Assembly: GCA_903916355.1 (NCBI GenBank)
Contig: CAIWWN010000180.1
Span: 1 to 43,765 of the forward strand
Direction of reading: 5' to 3'
DNA from: an uncultured Burkholderiales bacterium
GTDB lineage: Bacteria; Pseudomonadota; Gammaproteobacteria; Burkholderiales; Burkholderiaceae_C
DNA: 43,765 bases
Made by a program: the position numbers and the translations under genes. Shown here piece after piece: positions 17,486 through 27,334 of the stretch; within the stretch, counting starts at the first letter, position 1, and each line of letters begins with the position of its first letter. The notes under the pieces were generated by a model that saw nothing but the letters and a program-made list of their open reading frames with translations, was not told where the DNA came from and searched no databases.

Positions 17486-17763
17486 CAAGCGGTTCCTGCG
17501 TCGGGTGTAGATGTCTGAGCCCGTTCGGTGCGCAGCGCGTCCAGGTTGCCGGCCTGGCCTTGGGCCATCACGTCGAGTTCGGCGCCCAGCACGGCCAGCA
17601 CGGCCAGCAGTTTGCGCGAGCCAAATTCTGCCGCCCGGCCGCGCTCAAAGCGCGACAAGGACTCCGCCGTGACGCCCGCCATGGTGGCCACGTCGCCTTG
17701 CTTGAGGCCTAGCCGTTTGCGCCGCGTAGCCACGGCTTCACCGAGTTCTTGGAGGGTTTGCAA
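17485..17763 (-). CDS. hipB: XRE/HipB-type HTH antitoxin (TTG start as tracked)
   Basis: GEAVATRRKRLGLKQGDVATMAGVTAESLSRFERGRAAEFGSRKLLAVLAVLG; overlaps hipA start. Confidence 0.85.
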   Translation of the reverse strand: MQTLQELGEAVATRRKRLGLKQGDVATMAGVTAESLSRFERGRAAEFGSRKLLAVLAVLGAELDVMAQGQAGNLDALRTERAQTSTPDAGTA

Positions 17764-17818
17764 TTGATATTTACGTCAAGTTTTATTCGAAAAAATGTAT
17801 TCTTGATCTAAATATCAA
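17764..17818. promoter_or_regulatory. Candidate HipB operator: TTGATATTTA ... TAAATATCAA
   Basis: Perfect 10-bp inverted repeat, arms 17764-17773 and 17809-17818, in AT-rich DNA directly upstream of hipB. Confidence 0.6.
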
Positions 17819-17899
17819 ATAATGCAAGCCAAATTTGCCAATGAACCTTGAAGACAAGCCTCTCTTTTTGACAAGAGACCTCGCTCGGTCACGCGGCTT

Positions 17900-18886
17900 T
17901 TATCCGTTCACGTTCACCACCACCCGCCCGCGCACCTGCCCGGCCAGAATTGCGGCGCCCAGGTCCAGGGCTTCGGTCAAGTTCACTTCACGCGTCATGC
18001 GCTCCAGCTGCGCCGTATCCAGGTCTTGTGCCAAACGGGCCCAAGCGGCCTCGCGCACGGCGCGGGGGGCCATCACGCTGTCAATGCCTGCCAGCGTCAC
18101 GCCGCGCAAGATGAAGGGTGCGACCGAGCTGGGAAAGTCCATGCCTTGCGCCAGACCGCAGGCCGTGACCACGCCGCCGTATTTCGTGCTGGCGCAGGCG
18201 TTGGCCAGGGTGTGGCTGCCTACGGTGTCGACCACGCCGGCCCAGCGTTCTTTGGCCAGCGGTTTACCGGGGGCAGAGAGTTCGGCTCGGTCGATGATGT
18301 CGGACGCGCCCAGCTGGCGCAGGTAGTCGGCTTCTTGCGGCCGGCCGGTGCTGGCCACTACGCGGTAGCCCAGCTTGGCCAAGAGCGCAATCGCCACGCT
18401 GCCCACACCGCCGCCGGCGCCGGTGACCAAGATGTCGCCGCTGCCCGGCATGACGCCGTGTTTTTGCAGCGCCATCACGCACAGCATGGCGGTGTAGCCT
18501 GCGGTGCCAATCGCCATGGCTTGGCGCGTCGTGAAGGCGGTGGGTAGTTTGACCAACCAGTCGCCTTTGAGCCGCGCTTTTTGCGCCAAGCCGCCGCTGT
18601 GGCTTTCGCCCACGCCCCAACCGTTGAGCACGACGTGGTCGCCTGCTTTGAACAAGGGGTGTTGGCTGTCGGTCACGGTGCCGGCCAGGTCAATGCCGGG
18701 CGTGAGCGGGAACTTGCGCACCACGGGCGACTTGCCGGTGATGGCCAGGCCGTCTTTGTAATTGATCGTGGAGTAATCCACCTGCACCGTCACATCGCCT
18801 TCGGGCAGCGCGCTGTCATCGAGTGTCTGCAGGGTGCAGCTGTAACCGGCGTCGTCTTTGTTGATTTGCAGGGCTTGGTAGGTCAT
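17900..18886 (-). CDS. acuI: AcuI/YhdH-type acrylyl-CoA reductase (MDR family)
   Basis: [82 protein letters not shown]. Confidence 0.88.
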   Translation of the reverse strand: MTYQALQINKDDAGYSCTLQTLDDSALPEGDVTVQVDYSTINYKDGLAITGKSPVVRKFPLTPGIDLAGTVTDSQHPLFKAGDHVVLNGWGVGESHSGGLAQKARLKGDWLVKLPTAFTTRQAMAIGTAGYTAMLCVMALQKHGVMPGSGDILVTGAGGGVGSVAIALLAKLGYRVVASTGRPQEADYLRQLGASDIIDRAELSAPGKPLAKERWAGVVDTVGSHTLANACASTKYGGVVTACGLAQGMDFPSSVAPFILRGVTLAGIDSVMAPRAVREAAWARLAQDLDTAQLERMTREVNLTEALDLGAAILAGQVRGRVVVNVNG

Positions 18887-18925
18887 GTGGGTCTCCAGAG
18901 GGATCAGATAGGGATTAGATAGGGG

Positions 18926-19831
18926 TCAAGCAGGTTTGCGGTTCACCAGCACAATGCCCACCGCCACCAGGGCCATTGCGGCCAGCAGCGTCGGGGTGGC
19001 GACTTCGCCCAAGAGCAGCGTACTGAACAAGAGCGCGAACAAGGGCGTCAAAAACACAAACACCGAGATCTTCGTCGCCGGGTAGCGGCCCAGCATCCAC
19101 ATCCAGGTCAGGTAACTGGCAAAGGCGCCGATCACGGTTTGCGCCAGCACCGAGGCCCAAGCCAAGGCGCTCCAGTCCATGGACCAGGTCTCACCCAAGC
19201 CCCATGACAGCCAAGGCAGTGTCAAGGCGGTGCAAGCGATTTGGTAGAACAAGAGTTTTTCAGGCGAGATGCGGGTCAGGTTGCGCGCCCGAATCACCAC
19301 CGTGGTCAGGCCCCACAAAGCGCCTGCGGTCAAGCCCATCAGATCGCCTACCGCACTGCCGCCGCCCAAGCCCTCGCGCATGGCAAAGGCCACCGCCACA
19401 AAAGCGCAGGCCATGCCCAACCACTGCAGCGGGCGCAAGCGCTCAGAGGGCACAAACAGCGGCACCAGCGCCGCCACCCAAAAGGGCGCGGTGTACAAAA
19501 ACACGGTCAAACGTGAGGCCGAGGTCTGGCGCAGGCCCAAGTAAATAAAAGCGAACTCGGCGGCAAACAGGCCGCCGGCCAGCAAGCCCGCTTTCAGGCT
19601 GCCATCGGGTTCAAACAGGCGCACACCGCGCAGGCGGCACCACACCATGAGCAGAACGCATGCGCCGATGCAGCGCACGCTGGCTTGAAACAGCGGGGCC
19701 ACCTCGGTCATCACGGCTTTGACCAGCACCTGCTGCAGCCCCCAAAACATGCAGCAGGCAAGCAACAGGCCCACGGCCAAAGCGTCCAGGTGGTCTTTGC
19801 GAGGCGAGGGCATGGCGGGAGTGGAAGGCAT
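18926..19831 (-). CDS. EamA/DMT family transporter
   Basis: Multiple TM helices, two EamA-like repeats (FWGLQQVLVKAVM...; GALWGLTTVVIRA...). Confidence 0.85.
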   Translation of the reverse strand: MPSTPAMPSPRKDHLDALAVGLLLACCMFWGLQQVLVKAVMTEVAPLFQASVRCIGACVLLMVWCRLRGVRLFEPDGSLKAGLLAGGLFAAEFAFIYLGLRQTSASRLTVFLYTAPFWVAALVPLFVPSERLRPLQWLGMACAFVAVAFAMREGLGGGSAVGDLMGLTAGALWGLTTVVIRARNLTRISPEKLLFYQIACTALTLPWLSWGLGETWSMDWSALAWASVLAQTVIGAFASYLTWMWMLGRYPATKISVFVFLTPLFALLFSTLLLGEVATPTLLAAMALVAVGIVLVNRKPA

Positions 19832-19888
19832 GGCGACGATTGTGCCGTTGTTTGTGGCGCAACCCTGTCGCTTGTTAACATGCCACAC

Positions 19889-21478
19889 ATGAAAAAGTCA
19901 TCACCTTTGGCCTTCCTGAGTCGCCGTGACTGGGGCCGCGCTGCCCTCGGTTTGGCCTTGGCGCCCTGGAGCCTGTCGGCGCAGCAAGCCCTGGGCTCGC
20001 CAGACGAGGCGCAGCGCCCGGTGCGCTGGCAAAACGACCCCTTTGCCTTGGGGGTGGCCAGCGGTCAGCCGCGTGCCGACAGCGTGGTGCTGTGGACCCG
20101 CTTGCTGGTGCAGGACGCTGACGCTGCCCATAAAGCGGGACCGTTGCCTGTACTTTGCGAGGTGTTTGCCGATGAAGCCTTGCGCAAACGCGTGGGCCAA
20201 TGGACGGCGATGACCGATGCCAGGCGCGGCATGAGCGTGCACGTCGAGGCCAAGGGCTTGCAGCCCGCACGCCACTATTGGTACCGCTTCACCTGCGGCT
20301 CCGTCACCAGCCCGGTCGGCCGTACCCGCACCACCCCGGCGGCGCAAGACAAAGTGGGGTCGCTGCGCATGGCGCTGGCCTCCTGCCAACATTTTGAGCA
20401 GGGTTATTTCACCGCGCACCGCGAGATCGCGCAGCAAGACCTGGACTTGGTCCTGTTTGTGGGGGACTACATTTACGAAAGCAGCAACCCCCGCTACGTG
20501 GTGCGTGCACACCTGGGCGGCGTGCCGCAAACCCTGGACGAGTACCGCGCACGCCACGCCCAATACAAAGGCGATGCCGATCTGCGCGCCTCGCACGCGG
20601 CGCACCCCTGGGTCATGACCTGGGACGATCACGAGGTGGTCAACGACTACGCCAACGATCGCGATCCAAAGTTCACCGATCCGCAAGTGTTTTTGCGCCG
20701 CCGTGCCGCCGCCTACCAAGCCTACTTTGAGCACATGCCGGTGCGCGTCGGCCCGGACGCGGCCAATCCGGCGAACATGCGCATTCACGACCGCATGGCC
20801 TGGGGCCAGTTGGCCGACATTTGGACCTTGGACAACCGCCAGTACCGCAGCTACCACGCCTGCCCCGACCCGCTCAAAGGCGGAGGCCGCGTGGTCATGG
20901 GTTGCAACGAGTTGGCCGACGCACAGCGCAGCATGCTGGGCATGGACCAGGAGCGCTGGTTGAAGCAGGGGCTGAGCGACTCGCAGGCGGCGTGGAAGGT
21001 GGTGGCGCAGGGCACGCAAATGAGTTCCACCGGCCTCGCCACCCCCATGGGGCGCAGCGCGTTTACCGACGGTTGGGACGGCTACCCGCTGGCGCGTGAG
21101 CGCTTTTTGCAAAACATCGCAGACGCCAAGCTGCAAGACGTGTTGGTATTGGGCGGCGATGTGCACATGAACGTGGCGGCCAATCTGCGCGTTCAGCCCA
21201 ACGACGACAAGTCACCCATTGTGGCCAGCGAGTTGGTCACCACCTCCGTCACCTCGCGCGGTATGGGCGAGACCCTGGCAGCGCAGATCCGCAGCAACAA
21301 CCCCGACATTGCCCATTTGCGTGCCGATGAGCGCGGCTTTACGTGGCTGCAGATCACACCCGAAGGTGTGCAGTCGGCCTTCAAGACCACCGCCAACCCG
21401 GTGCAGCAGGCCAGTGCGTTCAGCACCCAGGCGCAGTTTGCGGTGCAGCGCGGCGTGGCGGGGGTGGTCAAGGGTTGA
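19889..21478 (+). CDS. phoD: PhoD-family alkaline phosphatase, Tat-type signal
   Basis: SRRDWGRAALGLALAPWSL; FALGVASGQPRADSVVLWTRL, FVGDYIYES, MTWDDHEVVNDYAND, VLGGDVHMN. Confidence 0.93.
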   Translation: MKKSSPLAFLSRRDWGRAALGLALAPWSLSAQQALGSPDEAQRPVRWQNDPFALGVASGQPRADSVVLWTRLLVQDADAAHKAGPLPVLCEVFADEALRKRVGQWTAMTDARRGMSVHVEAKGLQPARHYWYRFTCGSVTSPVGRTRTTPAAQDKVGSLRMALASCQHFEQGYFTAHREIAQQDLDLVLFVGDYIYESSNPRYVVRAHLGGVPQTLDEYRARHAQYKGDADLRASHAAHPWVMTWDDHEVVNDYANDRDPKFTDPQVFLRRRAAAYQAYFEHMPVRVGPDAANPANMRIHDRMAWGQLADIWTLDNRQYRSYHACPDPLKGGGRVVMGCNELADAQRSMLGMDQERWLKQGLSDSQAAWKVVAQGTQMSSTGLATPMGRSAFTDGWDGYPLARERFLQNIADAKLQDVLVLGGDVHMNVAANLRVQPNDDKSPIVASELVTTSVTSRGMGETLAAQIRSNNPDIAHLRADERGFTWLQITPEGVQSAFKTTANPVQQASAFSTQAQFAVQRGVAGVVKG

Positions 21479-21489
21479 CAGCCCCAGCT

Positions 21490-22329
21490 TCACATGCCTT
21501 TAAAAAGGTGACTCGCGCTGCGGCTGACGGTTAATTTGTCGTGCCGTGCTTTGACGAGGACCTGTTGACGGCCCCGATCATCGCGCTGTATCCCTGCGAT
21601 GGCCTTGACATTCACCAGGGTGCTTCGGTGAATTTGCCAAAACAGTTTAGGGTCCAAGACGTCCACCAGTTCTTTGATGGGTTTGCGAATCAAAAATTCT
21701 TGGCTTGCCGTTTGCACGCGGGTGTACTTTTCATCACTGATGCAAAATAAAACATCGTCGACATCCACCATTTGAACGGTTTGGCCCACACTGGCTTGAA
21801 GCCATTTCAAATACGCCATCGGTTGTCCGTTGAGACGTGCAGACAATGCGTGCAACCACTGTTGCAGTGGCACTGATTCAGAACCGTTTGACGAAGTTCT
21901 TGCGGACTCTCGCTGTCGCAAGCGTTCTTGCAGGCGTTGCGCGGTGATCTGCAATCGATCCGATTCGGCGGGTTTCAAGACATAGTCCGCCACGCCTTGC
22001 TCAAACGCATCGATCGCGTATTGGTCGTAAGCAGTCACAAATACCATTTCTGGTAAAAAACCCTCGTCGCCGACCTCGAGCTGTGCAATGTGCCGAGCCG
22101 CCTCAATGCCTGACAGTCCGGGCATGCGAATGTCCAGAAAAATCACATCTGGGCGCCAAGTCGTGACGCATTCAACTGCCTCGATTCCGTTTTTGGCTTC
22201 TGCAACGATTTCCAAAGCGGGCCAAACCTGCGCCAAGCGTGTTCGAAGTTGATCCCTCATCAATCGCTCGTCGTCGGCGATAACGCCTCGGATGATGGAA
22301 AGCTTGTTGCCGTCGTTCATATCGATCAC
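21490..22329 (-). CDS. LytTR-family response regulator
   Basis: Receiver domain VIFLDIRMPGLSGIEAARHI...FVTAYDQYAIDAFEQGVADYVLKP; LytTR-like C-terminus FLIRKPIKELVDVLDPKLFWQIHRSTLVNVKAI. Confidence 0.92.
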   Translation of the reverse strand: MIDMNDGNKLSIIRGVIADDERLMRDQLRTRLAQVWPALEIVAEAKNGIEAVECVTTWRPDVIFLDIRMPGLSGIEAARHIAQLEVGDEGFLPEMVFVTAYDQYAIDAFEQGVADYVLKPAESDRLQITAQRLQERLRQRESARTSSNGSESVPLQQWLHALSARLNGQPMAYLKWLQASVGQTVQMVDVDDVLFCISDEKYTRVQTASQEFLIRKPIKELVDVLDPKLFWQIHRSTLVNVKAIAGIQRDDRGRQQVLVKARHDKLTVSRSASHLFKGM

Positions 22330-23540
22330 TGTGTTGTGTTGGCCGTCCGGTAAGGCAGGCTGAGTGTCGCTAATGTGCCCTGGCCCTTTGCCTCAGGCAG
22401 TGAGCCGAGGGTCAAGGTGGCTTGGTCGCCGTAAAGCATTTTCAACCGCTCGCGAATATTGTTCAAACCAAAACCAGTGCCATGCGTGATGGCATGCCCG
22501 AATCCCATGCCGTTGTCCTGAACCTGAACGACCAAGCGACCATCGACCACCTGAGCACTAAGAAGCAACTGACCACCTTGTGGTCGCGGCTCTAAACCAT
22601 GTTGGATGGCGTTTTCGATCAAGCTTTGAATCATCATGCTGGGTATGGCCGCGGACTTTAGGCCTTCGGGCACCTCGATGTGGGTTTGCAATCGCTCTTC
22701 CAAGCGCATTTTTTGAATGTCCAAATAGGGCTGTACCACCGCCAATTCTTGTCCCAAACTTCTCATGTTGTTGCCATCTTGGTCGCGCATGGCTGGCAGT
22801 GTGGCTCGCAGCAAGGTGATCAAACTCTTTTGCATTTGACTGGCGCGGGGCGGATCGGTTTCGATGAGGTGATCGATCGAGGCCAGGGTGTTGAATAAAA
22901 AATGCGGCTCCACTTGGGCCTGCATGGCCGCCATGCGCGCCTCGACCAGTTGTCGCTTGAGTTGTTCGGCCACTGCGGTTTGCGTGGCTTCATCCGCTTT
23001 GTGCTCCGCTTGAATTTGATTGTTGTAGGTGATTTTGATCACCATGGACACCAAGATCAGCAGGAAAGCCAATTCAGGCAAAAAGTCGCCCCAACTGATT
23101 TCGTGCTGTTTGAAATGCGCTGCCGCGTGCCGCTCTTCTTGCGCATCCTCCCAATCGCTGAGTTTGTCTTCCAAGACCTGCGCTAATTTATCGGGGTCTG
23201 AAAGGGCCTCCCGAGGTAATGAAATTTGGATGTCGCCCACGGAGATCACCACTTGGGGGGCTTGGGATACGGGTGAGTTTTCAGGGGGCTGTTGAATTTC
23301 CACCTTGGGTTTGCGCAGTTCGGGCGCTGTGATGATCTTGGCGGCGTTAGGCGTTTGAATCCTTTCCGAGTAGCGCCAAGTGAACGGGGGCAAGGACTGC
23401 AACATGCCTGCGGCCATCAAGAACAGGATAGACAAGGCAAAAAATTTCATCCAGCTGATACGGATCAGCCATTTGGCGTAGCTGTGAAAAGTCGATTTCA
23501 AGGCGACAAAACGGGAGGAGTCAGAGGGGTTGGCGTTCAT
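22326..23540 (-). CDS. LytS/AlgZ-type (His_kinase) sensor histidine kinase
   Basis: MQAQVEPHFLFNTLASIDHLIETDP, IPSMMIQSLIENAIQHG, VQDNGMGFG; ATGA overlap with the response regulator. Confidence 0.92.
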   Translation of the reverse strand: MNANPSDSSRFVALKSTFHSYAKWLIRISWMKFFALSILFLMAAGMLQSLPPFTWRYSERIQTPNAAKIITAPELRKPKVEIQQPPENSPVSQAPQVVISVGDIQISLPREALSDPDKLAQVLEDKLSDWEDAQEERHAAAHFKQHEISWGDFLPELAFLLILVSMVIKITYNNQIQAEHKADEATQTAVAEQLKRQLVEARMAAMQAQVEPHFLFNTLASIDHLIETDPPRASQMQKSLITLLRATLPAMRDQDGNNMRSLGQELAVVQPYLDIQKMRLEERLQTHIEVPEGLKSAAIPSMMIQSLIENAIQHGLEPRPQGGQLLLSAQVVDGRLVVQVQDNGMGFGHAITHGTGFGLNNIRERLKMLYGDQATLTLGSLPEAKGQGTLATLSLPYRTANTTQ

Positions 23541-23633
23541 GTGCTGGTGCAGTGAATGGAAGAGGGTTTGAATTTACGAGTTCAGTGCAGCCCTGTCGTT
23601 TGAATTGCGATGTACGGTTGTTTTCAAGGGATC

Positions 23634-23653
23634 AACGGTCATTTTCGACCGTT
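23634..23653. promoter_or_regulatory. Candidate TetR operator AACGGTC-N6-GACCGTT
   Basis: Perfect 7-bp inverted repeat 31 bp upstream of the tetR start. Confidence 0.55.
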
Positions 23654-23684
23654 TCGGCCAAAGGCGCAGACTAAAATCGGGGCA

Positions 23685-24308
23685 ATGCCCTCCAATTCAG
23701 CCCCGCCGGTCAAAAAATCTTTCAAAACCCAGATGCTGCTGGCGCGCGAGTCGGCGATCATTGAAACCGTGAATCGCCTGCTGGCTGAAAAAGGCTTTGA
23801 AGCCATGACGGTGGACGAAGTGGCGGCCGAGGTGGGCATTGCCAAGGCCAGTCTTTACAAGCACTTCAGCAGCAAAGAAGAGCTGGCCTGCGCGGCCATG
23901 GTGCGCGCCATGCAGCGGGCACAGACCTTTATTGCTGAGCTGAACCCGGCCGGCGCGCCTTTGGTCAAACTCAAAGCCGTGACGCGCTGGACCATGCAAC
24001 TCAAGTTGCAAGGCCAAATGCCGTCATTGCCCAGCCAGAACTCCAGTCTGCGCGCCACCTTGATGGCCAGCCCGGCCTATATGAACGGCCTGATCCAGGT
24101 CAGCGACGTGCTGGGCGGTTGGATCGAACAAGCGCAGGCACAAGGTGCGATCAACCCGCAACTGCCGGCCATTGCCGTGCTTTACACCTTGTATGCGCGC
24201 GCCTGTGATCCGGTGCTGGAGTTTCTCAAAATGGGCAACGACTTGAGCGATGATGCCGTGCTGGACATGGTGATGTCCAGCTGCTTTGAAGGCTTGCAAG
24301 CACGTTAA
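23685..24308 (+). CDS. TetR/AcrR family regulator
   Basis: IIETVNRLLAEKGFEAMTVDEVAAEVGIAKASLYKHFSSKEEL HTH. Confidence 0.93.
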   Translation: MPSNSAPPVKKSFKTQMLLARESAIIETVNRLLAEKGFEAMTVDEVAAEVGIAKASLYKHFSSKEELACAAMVRAMQRAQTFIAELNPAGAPLVKLKAVTRWTMQLKLQGQMPSLPSQNSSLRATLMASPAYMNGLIQVSDVLGGWIEQAQAQGAINPQLPAIAVLYTLYARACDPVLEFLKMGNDLSDDAVLDMVMSSCFEGLQAR

Positions 24309-24321
24309 ACCCAACGAACGT

Positions 24322-24744
24322 TCAGCGCACCAGCAACACAGGCACCGTGCAGTGCGCCAGCACCTGGGTGGCCACCGAGCCCATGACCAAATTGCCCAGC
24401 GTGCCGTGGCCGTGCGAGCCCATCACCAGCATGTCGAATTTGCCGGCCTCGGCAAATTTGGAAATGGCTTCGCCGGGGTGCCCCAGTTTCCAGCTGCTGG
24501 CGGGGTTCAGACCGTGGCGCGCCAAAAACTTAAACGCAGGCGCCAACACGCGTTCGGCTTCTTCGGCATGGTACGTGCGGGTGACTTCAGCCCCCACGGC
24601 AGATTTGACCCGCGCTGGAAACGGCTGTTGCACAGTGAACAAGGTGTACTGGTGCGAGGGTGCAAAAAACTCTTCGTGCGTGGCCAGATAAGCCAACATT
24701 TTTTTCGTGTACGAGCTGCCGTCAACGGCCAATAAAATTTTCAT
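24322..24744 (-). CDS. Universal stress protein (UspA family)
   Basis: MKILLAVDGSSYTKKML...DMLVMGSHGHGTLGNLVMGSVATQVLAHCTVPVLLVR. Confidence 0.93.
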   Translation of the reverse strand: MKILLAVDGSSYTKKMLAYLATHEEFFAPSHQYTLFTVQQPFPARVKSAVGAEVTRTYHAEEAERVLAPAFKFLARHGLNPASSWKLGHPGEAISKFAEAGKFDMLVMGSHGHGTLGNLVMGSVATQVLAHCTVPVLLVR

Positions 24745-24799
24745 TAGAACTCCCTGTGGATTGAACGCAGGTTCAGTCTAGGCAGGACAGGGTCTGCGT

Positions 24800-25672
24800 T
24801 TATTGATGCACATCAAGAGAAATCACAAACTCCGGCACAAACTGCGCCTGCTCGCCTTTGCGTGCATAACCCAGTGGGTTGGCCACCACGCGGCAGCCTT
24901 GGTGGCTGTAGTCTGAGGGGCAATGCAAATGCCCGTGCAGCCACAGTTGCGCTTGGGGCAGCAAGTGGTCCAGTGCGTTGCAAAAACCGGCCGTACCTGG
25001 TGAGCGGCCATAGCGCGGGTCGCCGCTCAACAAGCTGGGGGCAAAGTGGGTGACCACCACCGTGGGGCCGGCAAAAGGCACGGCCAATTGCTGTGCCAAC
25101 CAGTCCTGACTTTCCAAGGCAAGAGCCCGCACCGCTTCTGACAAAAAGGCGTGACCCGCGCGTGTCGTGCCTGATTTGCGCAGGTAGTAATCGGCGGCGC
25201 GAAAAGCCTTGTCACGTGCCTTGAGCTGGCGCGTGTACTGGCTGTTGGGATGGTTGAAGTGCGCTGGTATTTTGTCTGGCAGTTCTTGACCGGCCAGCGG
25301 CCCCAAGGCGTCAAAGTCGCTCCACAAGGTGCTGCCCATGAAGCGCACGCCCTGTAGGGTCAGCACTTGGCGGTCCAGCCAGGTGATCTGCAGGCGCTCA
25401 CAGGTCGCTTGCAGTCGCAGGTGGGCTTCGTCCCAGTCCAGGTTGTCGTACTCGTGGTTGCCGGGCACAAACAGCACGGGCGTGGGCCAGCCCTTCAAGG
25501 GTGAAAACCGGGCCAAGCCAAAGTCGGCGTCTTGGTGGTCCAGCAGCATGGAGCCGGTTTGGTACGAACCGATGTCGCCGGCCAGCACCAGCACATCCGC
25601 GCCCACGGCAGGTCGGGGCACAAAGTGGGGGTGGGTTTCCAGATGCAAGTCGGAGAGCAGTTGAATCTTCAT
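24800..25672 (-). CDS. Metallophosphoesterase
   Basis: MKIQLLSDLHLETHPHF, VLAGDIGSY, FVPGNHEYDN, VVTHFAPS, WLHGHLH. Confidence 0.9.
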   Translation of the reverse strand: MKIQLLSDLHLETHPHFVPRPAVGADVLVLAGDIGSYQTGSMLLDHQDADFGLARFSPLKGWPTPVLFVPGNHEYDNLDWDEAHLRLQATCERLQITWLDRQVLTLQGVRFMGSTLWSDFDALGPLAGQELPDKIPAHFNHPNSQYTRQLKARDKAFRAADYYLRKSGTTRAGHAFLSEAVRALALESQDWLAQQLAVPFAGPTVVVTHFAPSLLSGDPRYGRSPGTAGFCNALDHLLPQAQLWLHGHLHCPSDYSHQGCRVVANPLGYARKGEQAQFVPEFVISLDVHQ

Positions 25673-25682
25673 GCGCGGCGTT

Positions 25683-26684
25683 TCACGGGGTGTTGGGCAA
25701 GGGCCCGCTGGCAAAGGCCTGCTGAGCGACCCGGAGCAATGTTTGGCGCAACCAGGTGTGCGCGCTGTCATGCGCCATGCGGCGATGCCACAGCGCCTCT
25801 ACGTGCACAGGCGGCACATCCAGGGGCAAGTCGTGCAGTTGAAACTCACCCGCTAAACCGGTGGTGGGGACAAAGTGCCGTGGCAAGACCGTGAGCAAAT
25901 CGGAGTTGATCACCACCCGTCCTGCGGTGAAAAACTGGTTCACCGTCATCACAATGCGGCGCTGGCGACCCAGCGAGGCCAGAGCTTCGTCCACAAAGCC
26001 ATAGGGTCGGCCCGAAAAACTCACCAGCAAGTGCCGCCCGGCGCAGTAGGCGTCCAGCGTCATGGGTTGTGCGGCCAAGGGGTGGTCGCGCCGCATCACG
26101 CAGACATATTCCCCCGCGTACAGGCGTTGGTGTTCAAAGGACACGGCTTCGTCGGACTGCGCGCGCGCGGTCAAGTCGGCCAGCACCGCCGGAAAGTAGC
26201 CCAGTGCCATATCGGCCATACCGTCTTGCAGCAACTTGCGCGGATCACGGGTCGTCAGCGGCACCACCCGAATGGACACGCCCGGCGCATATTGCTCCAG
26301 TTGTTGCGACAGGCCGCCGATCAATTCAGCGGCAGTGGCGTCCGCCATGGCCAAGACGAAGGTGGTTTGCGCCTGACTGGGTTCAAAAGCGGTGGGCACG
26401 ATGGCCGCCTGCAGTTGGCGCAAAGCCTCCCGGACGCTGGGCCACAGCGCCAAAGCCCAGGGCGTCGGCTCAATGCCGTGGCCTTGGCGTTGGACCAACT
26501 CGTCGCCCAAGGTCTCACGCAAGCGTCGCAGCGCGTTGCTCACGGCCGGTTGCGTCAACGCCAGGTTGCGCGCCGCCTTGGTGAGGCTGCGTTCGGCCAT
26601 CACCTCGTCAAAAACCCGCAGCAGGTTCAGGTCGAGGGTTCGGAAATTGGGGGTCATCGAAGGGTGGACGGGCTTAATCATCAC
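25683..26684 (-). CDS. LysR family regulator
   Basis: FRTLDLNLLRVFDEVMAERSLTKAARNLALTQPAVSNALRRLRETLGDELVQR. Confidence 0.93.
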   Translation of the reverse strand: MMIKPVHPSMTPNFRTLDLNLLRVFDEVMAERSLTKAARNLALTQPAVSNALRRLRETLGDELVQRQGHGIEPTPWALALWPSVREALRQLQAAIVPTAFEPSQAQTTFVLAMADATAAELIGGLSQQLEQYAPGVSIRVVPLTTRDPRKLLQDGMADMALGYFPAVLADLTARAQSDEAVSFEHQRLYAGEYVCVMRRDHPLAAQPMTLDAYCAGRHLLVSFSGRPYGFVDEALASLGRQRRIVMTVNQFFTAGRVVINSDLLTVLPRHFVPTTGLAGEFQLHDLPLDVPPVHVEALWHRRMAHDSAHTWLRQTLLRVAQQAFASGPLPNTP

Positions 26685-26817
26685 TATTGTGAATGAATTA
26701 CATTATAAATATAAAGTTGACTGACACTAGAGTAAACCCTAATATCCATTCATAGGTTTGGCAATTCTGTGAAATTTCTTTGTAGAAGTGCCAAGCCAGT
26801 TGAATAGGGAAACCAAC

Positions 26818-27309
26818 ATGACTAATCATTTCGTACACCTCGAATACTCTACCACCCACGCTGGCGTGGTGCGCGCAGAGCAAGCCGTGCAAAACGTGCG
26901 CGACCTCGGTCACGGCATCACCGCACCTCGCTCTTTGGCCGCTTTGTTGCTGGCCGCAGTGGTGGCCTCTTTGGTGGTGGTCGCTGACCAGATGATGGAC
27001 AGCTGGGCCGATGGCCACATGCTGGCCGCCTGGGTGGCCTTGTGGGCTGTGGCTTTTGCCGCTGTGGGTTTGTTTGCAGGCGCTTCGCGCCACTTGGCTG
27101 CCAAATTGTTGGTCCGCTTGGATGCCTGGTCTGCCAACTTGGCACAGCGTCGTGCCGATGAACGCCTGTGGGCCATTGCGCAAACCGATGCACGTTTGAT
27201 GGCGGAGCTGCAAGGCGCCATGAGCCGTGATGATGCGCGCTTGGACAGCGTCAATCCTGCGCAAGCCCATGCGGCGAGCATCATTCGCGAGCGTTTGAAC
27301 TACGTTTAA
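26818..27309 (+). CDS. Hypothetical membrane protein, two predicted TM segments
   Basis: AALLLAAVVASLVVVADQM and MLAAWVALWAVAFAAVGLFAGA hydrophobic segments; dedicated terminator follows. Confidence 0.75.
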   Translation: MTNHFVHLEYSTTHAGVVRAEQAVQNVRDLGHGITAPRSLAALLLAAVVASLVVVADQMMDSWADGHMLAAWVALWAVAFAAVGLFAGASRHLAAKLLVRLDAWSANLAQRRADERLWAIAQTDARLMAELQGAMSRDDARLDSVNPAQAHAASIIRERLNYV

Positions 27310-27334
27310 TCGCAGCGTATCGACCCCACTTCGA

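Noticed and set aside
19901-21166. 421-aa minus-strand ORF opposite phoD
   Set aside because: Shadow ORF with no recognisable motifs.
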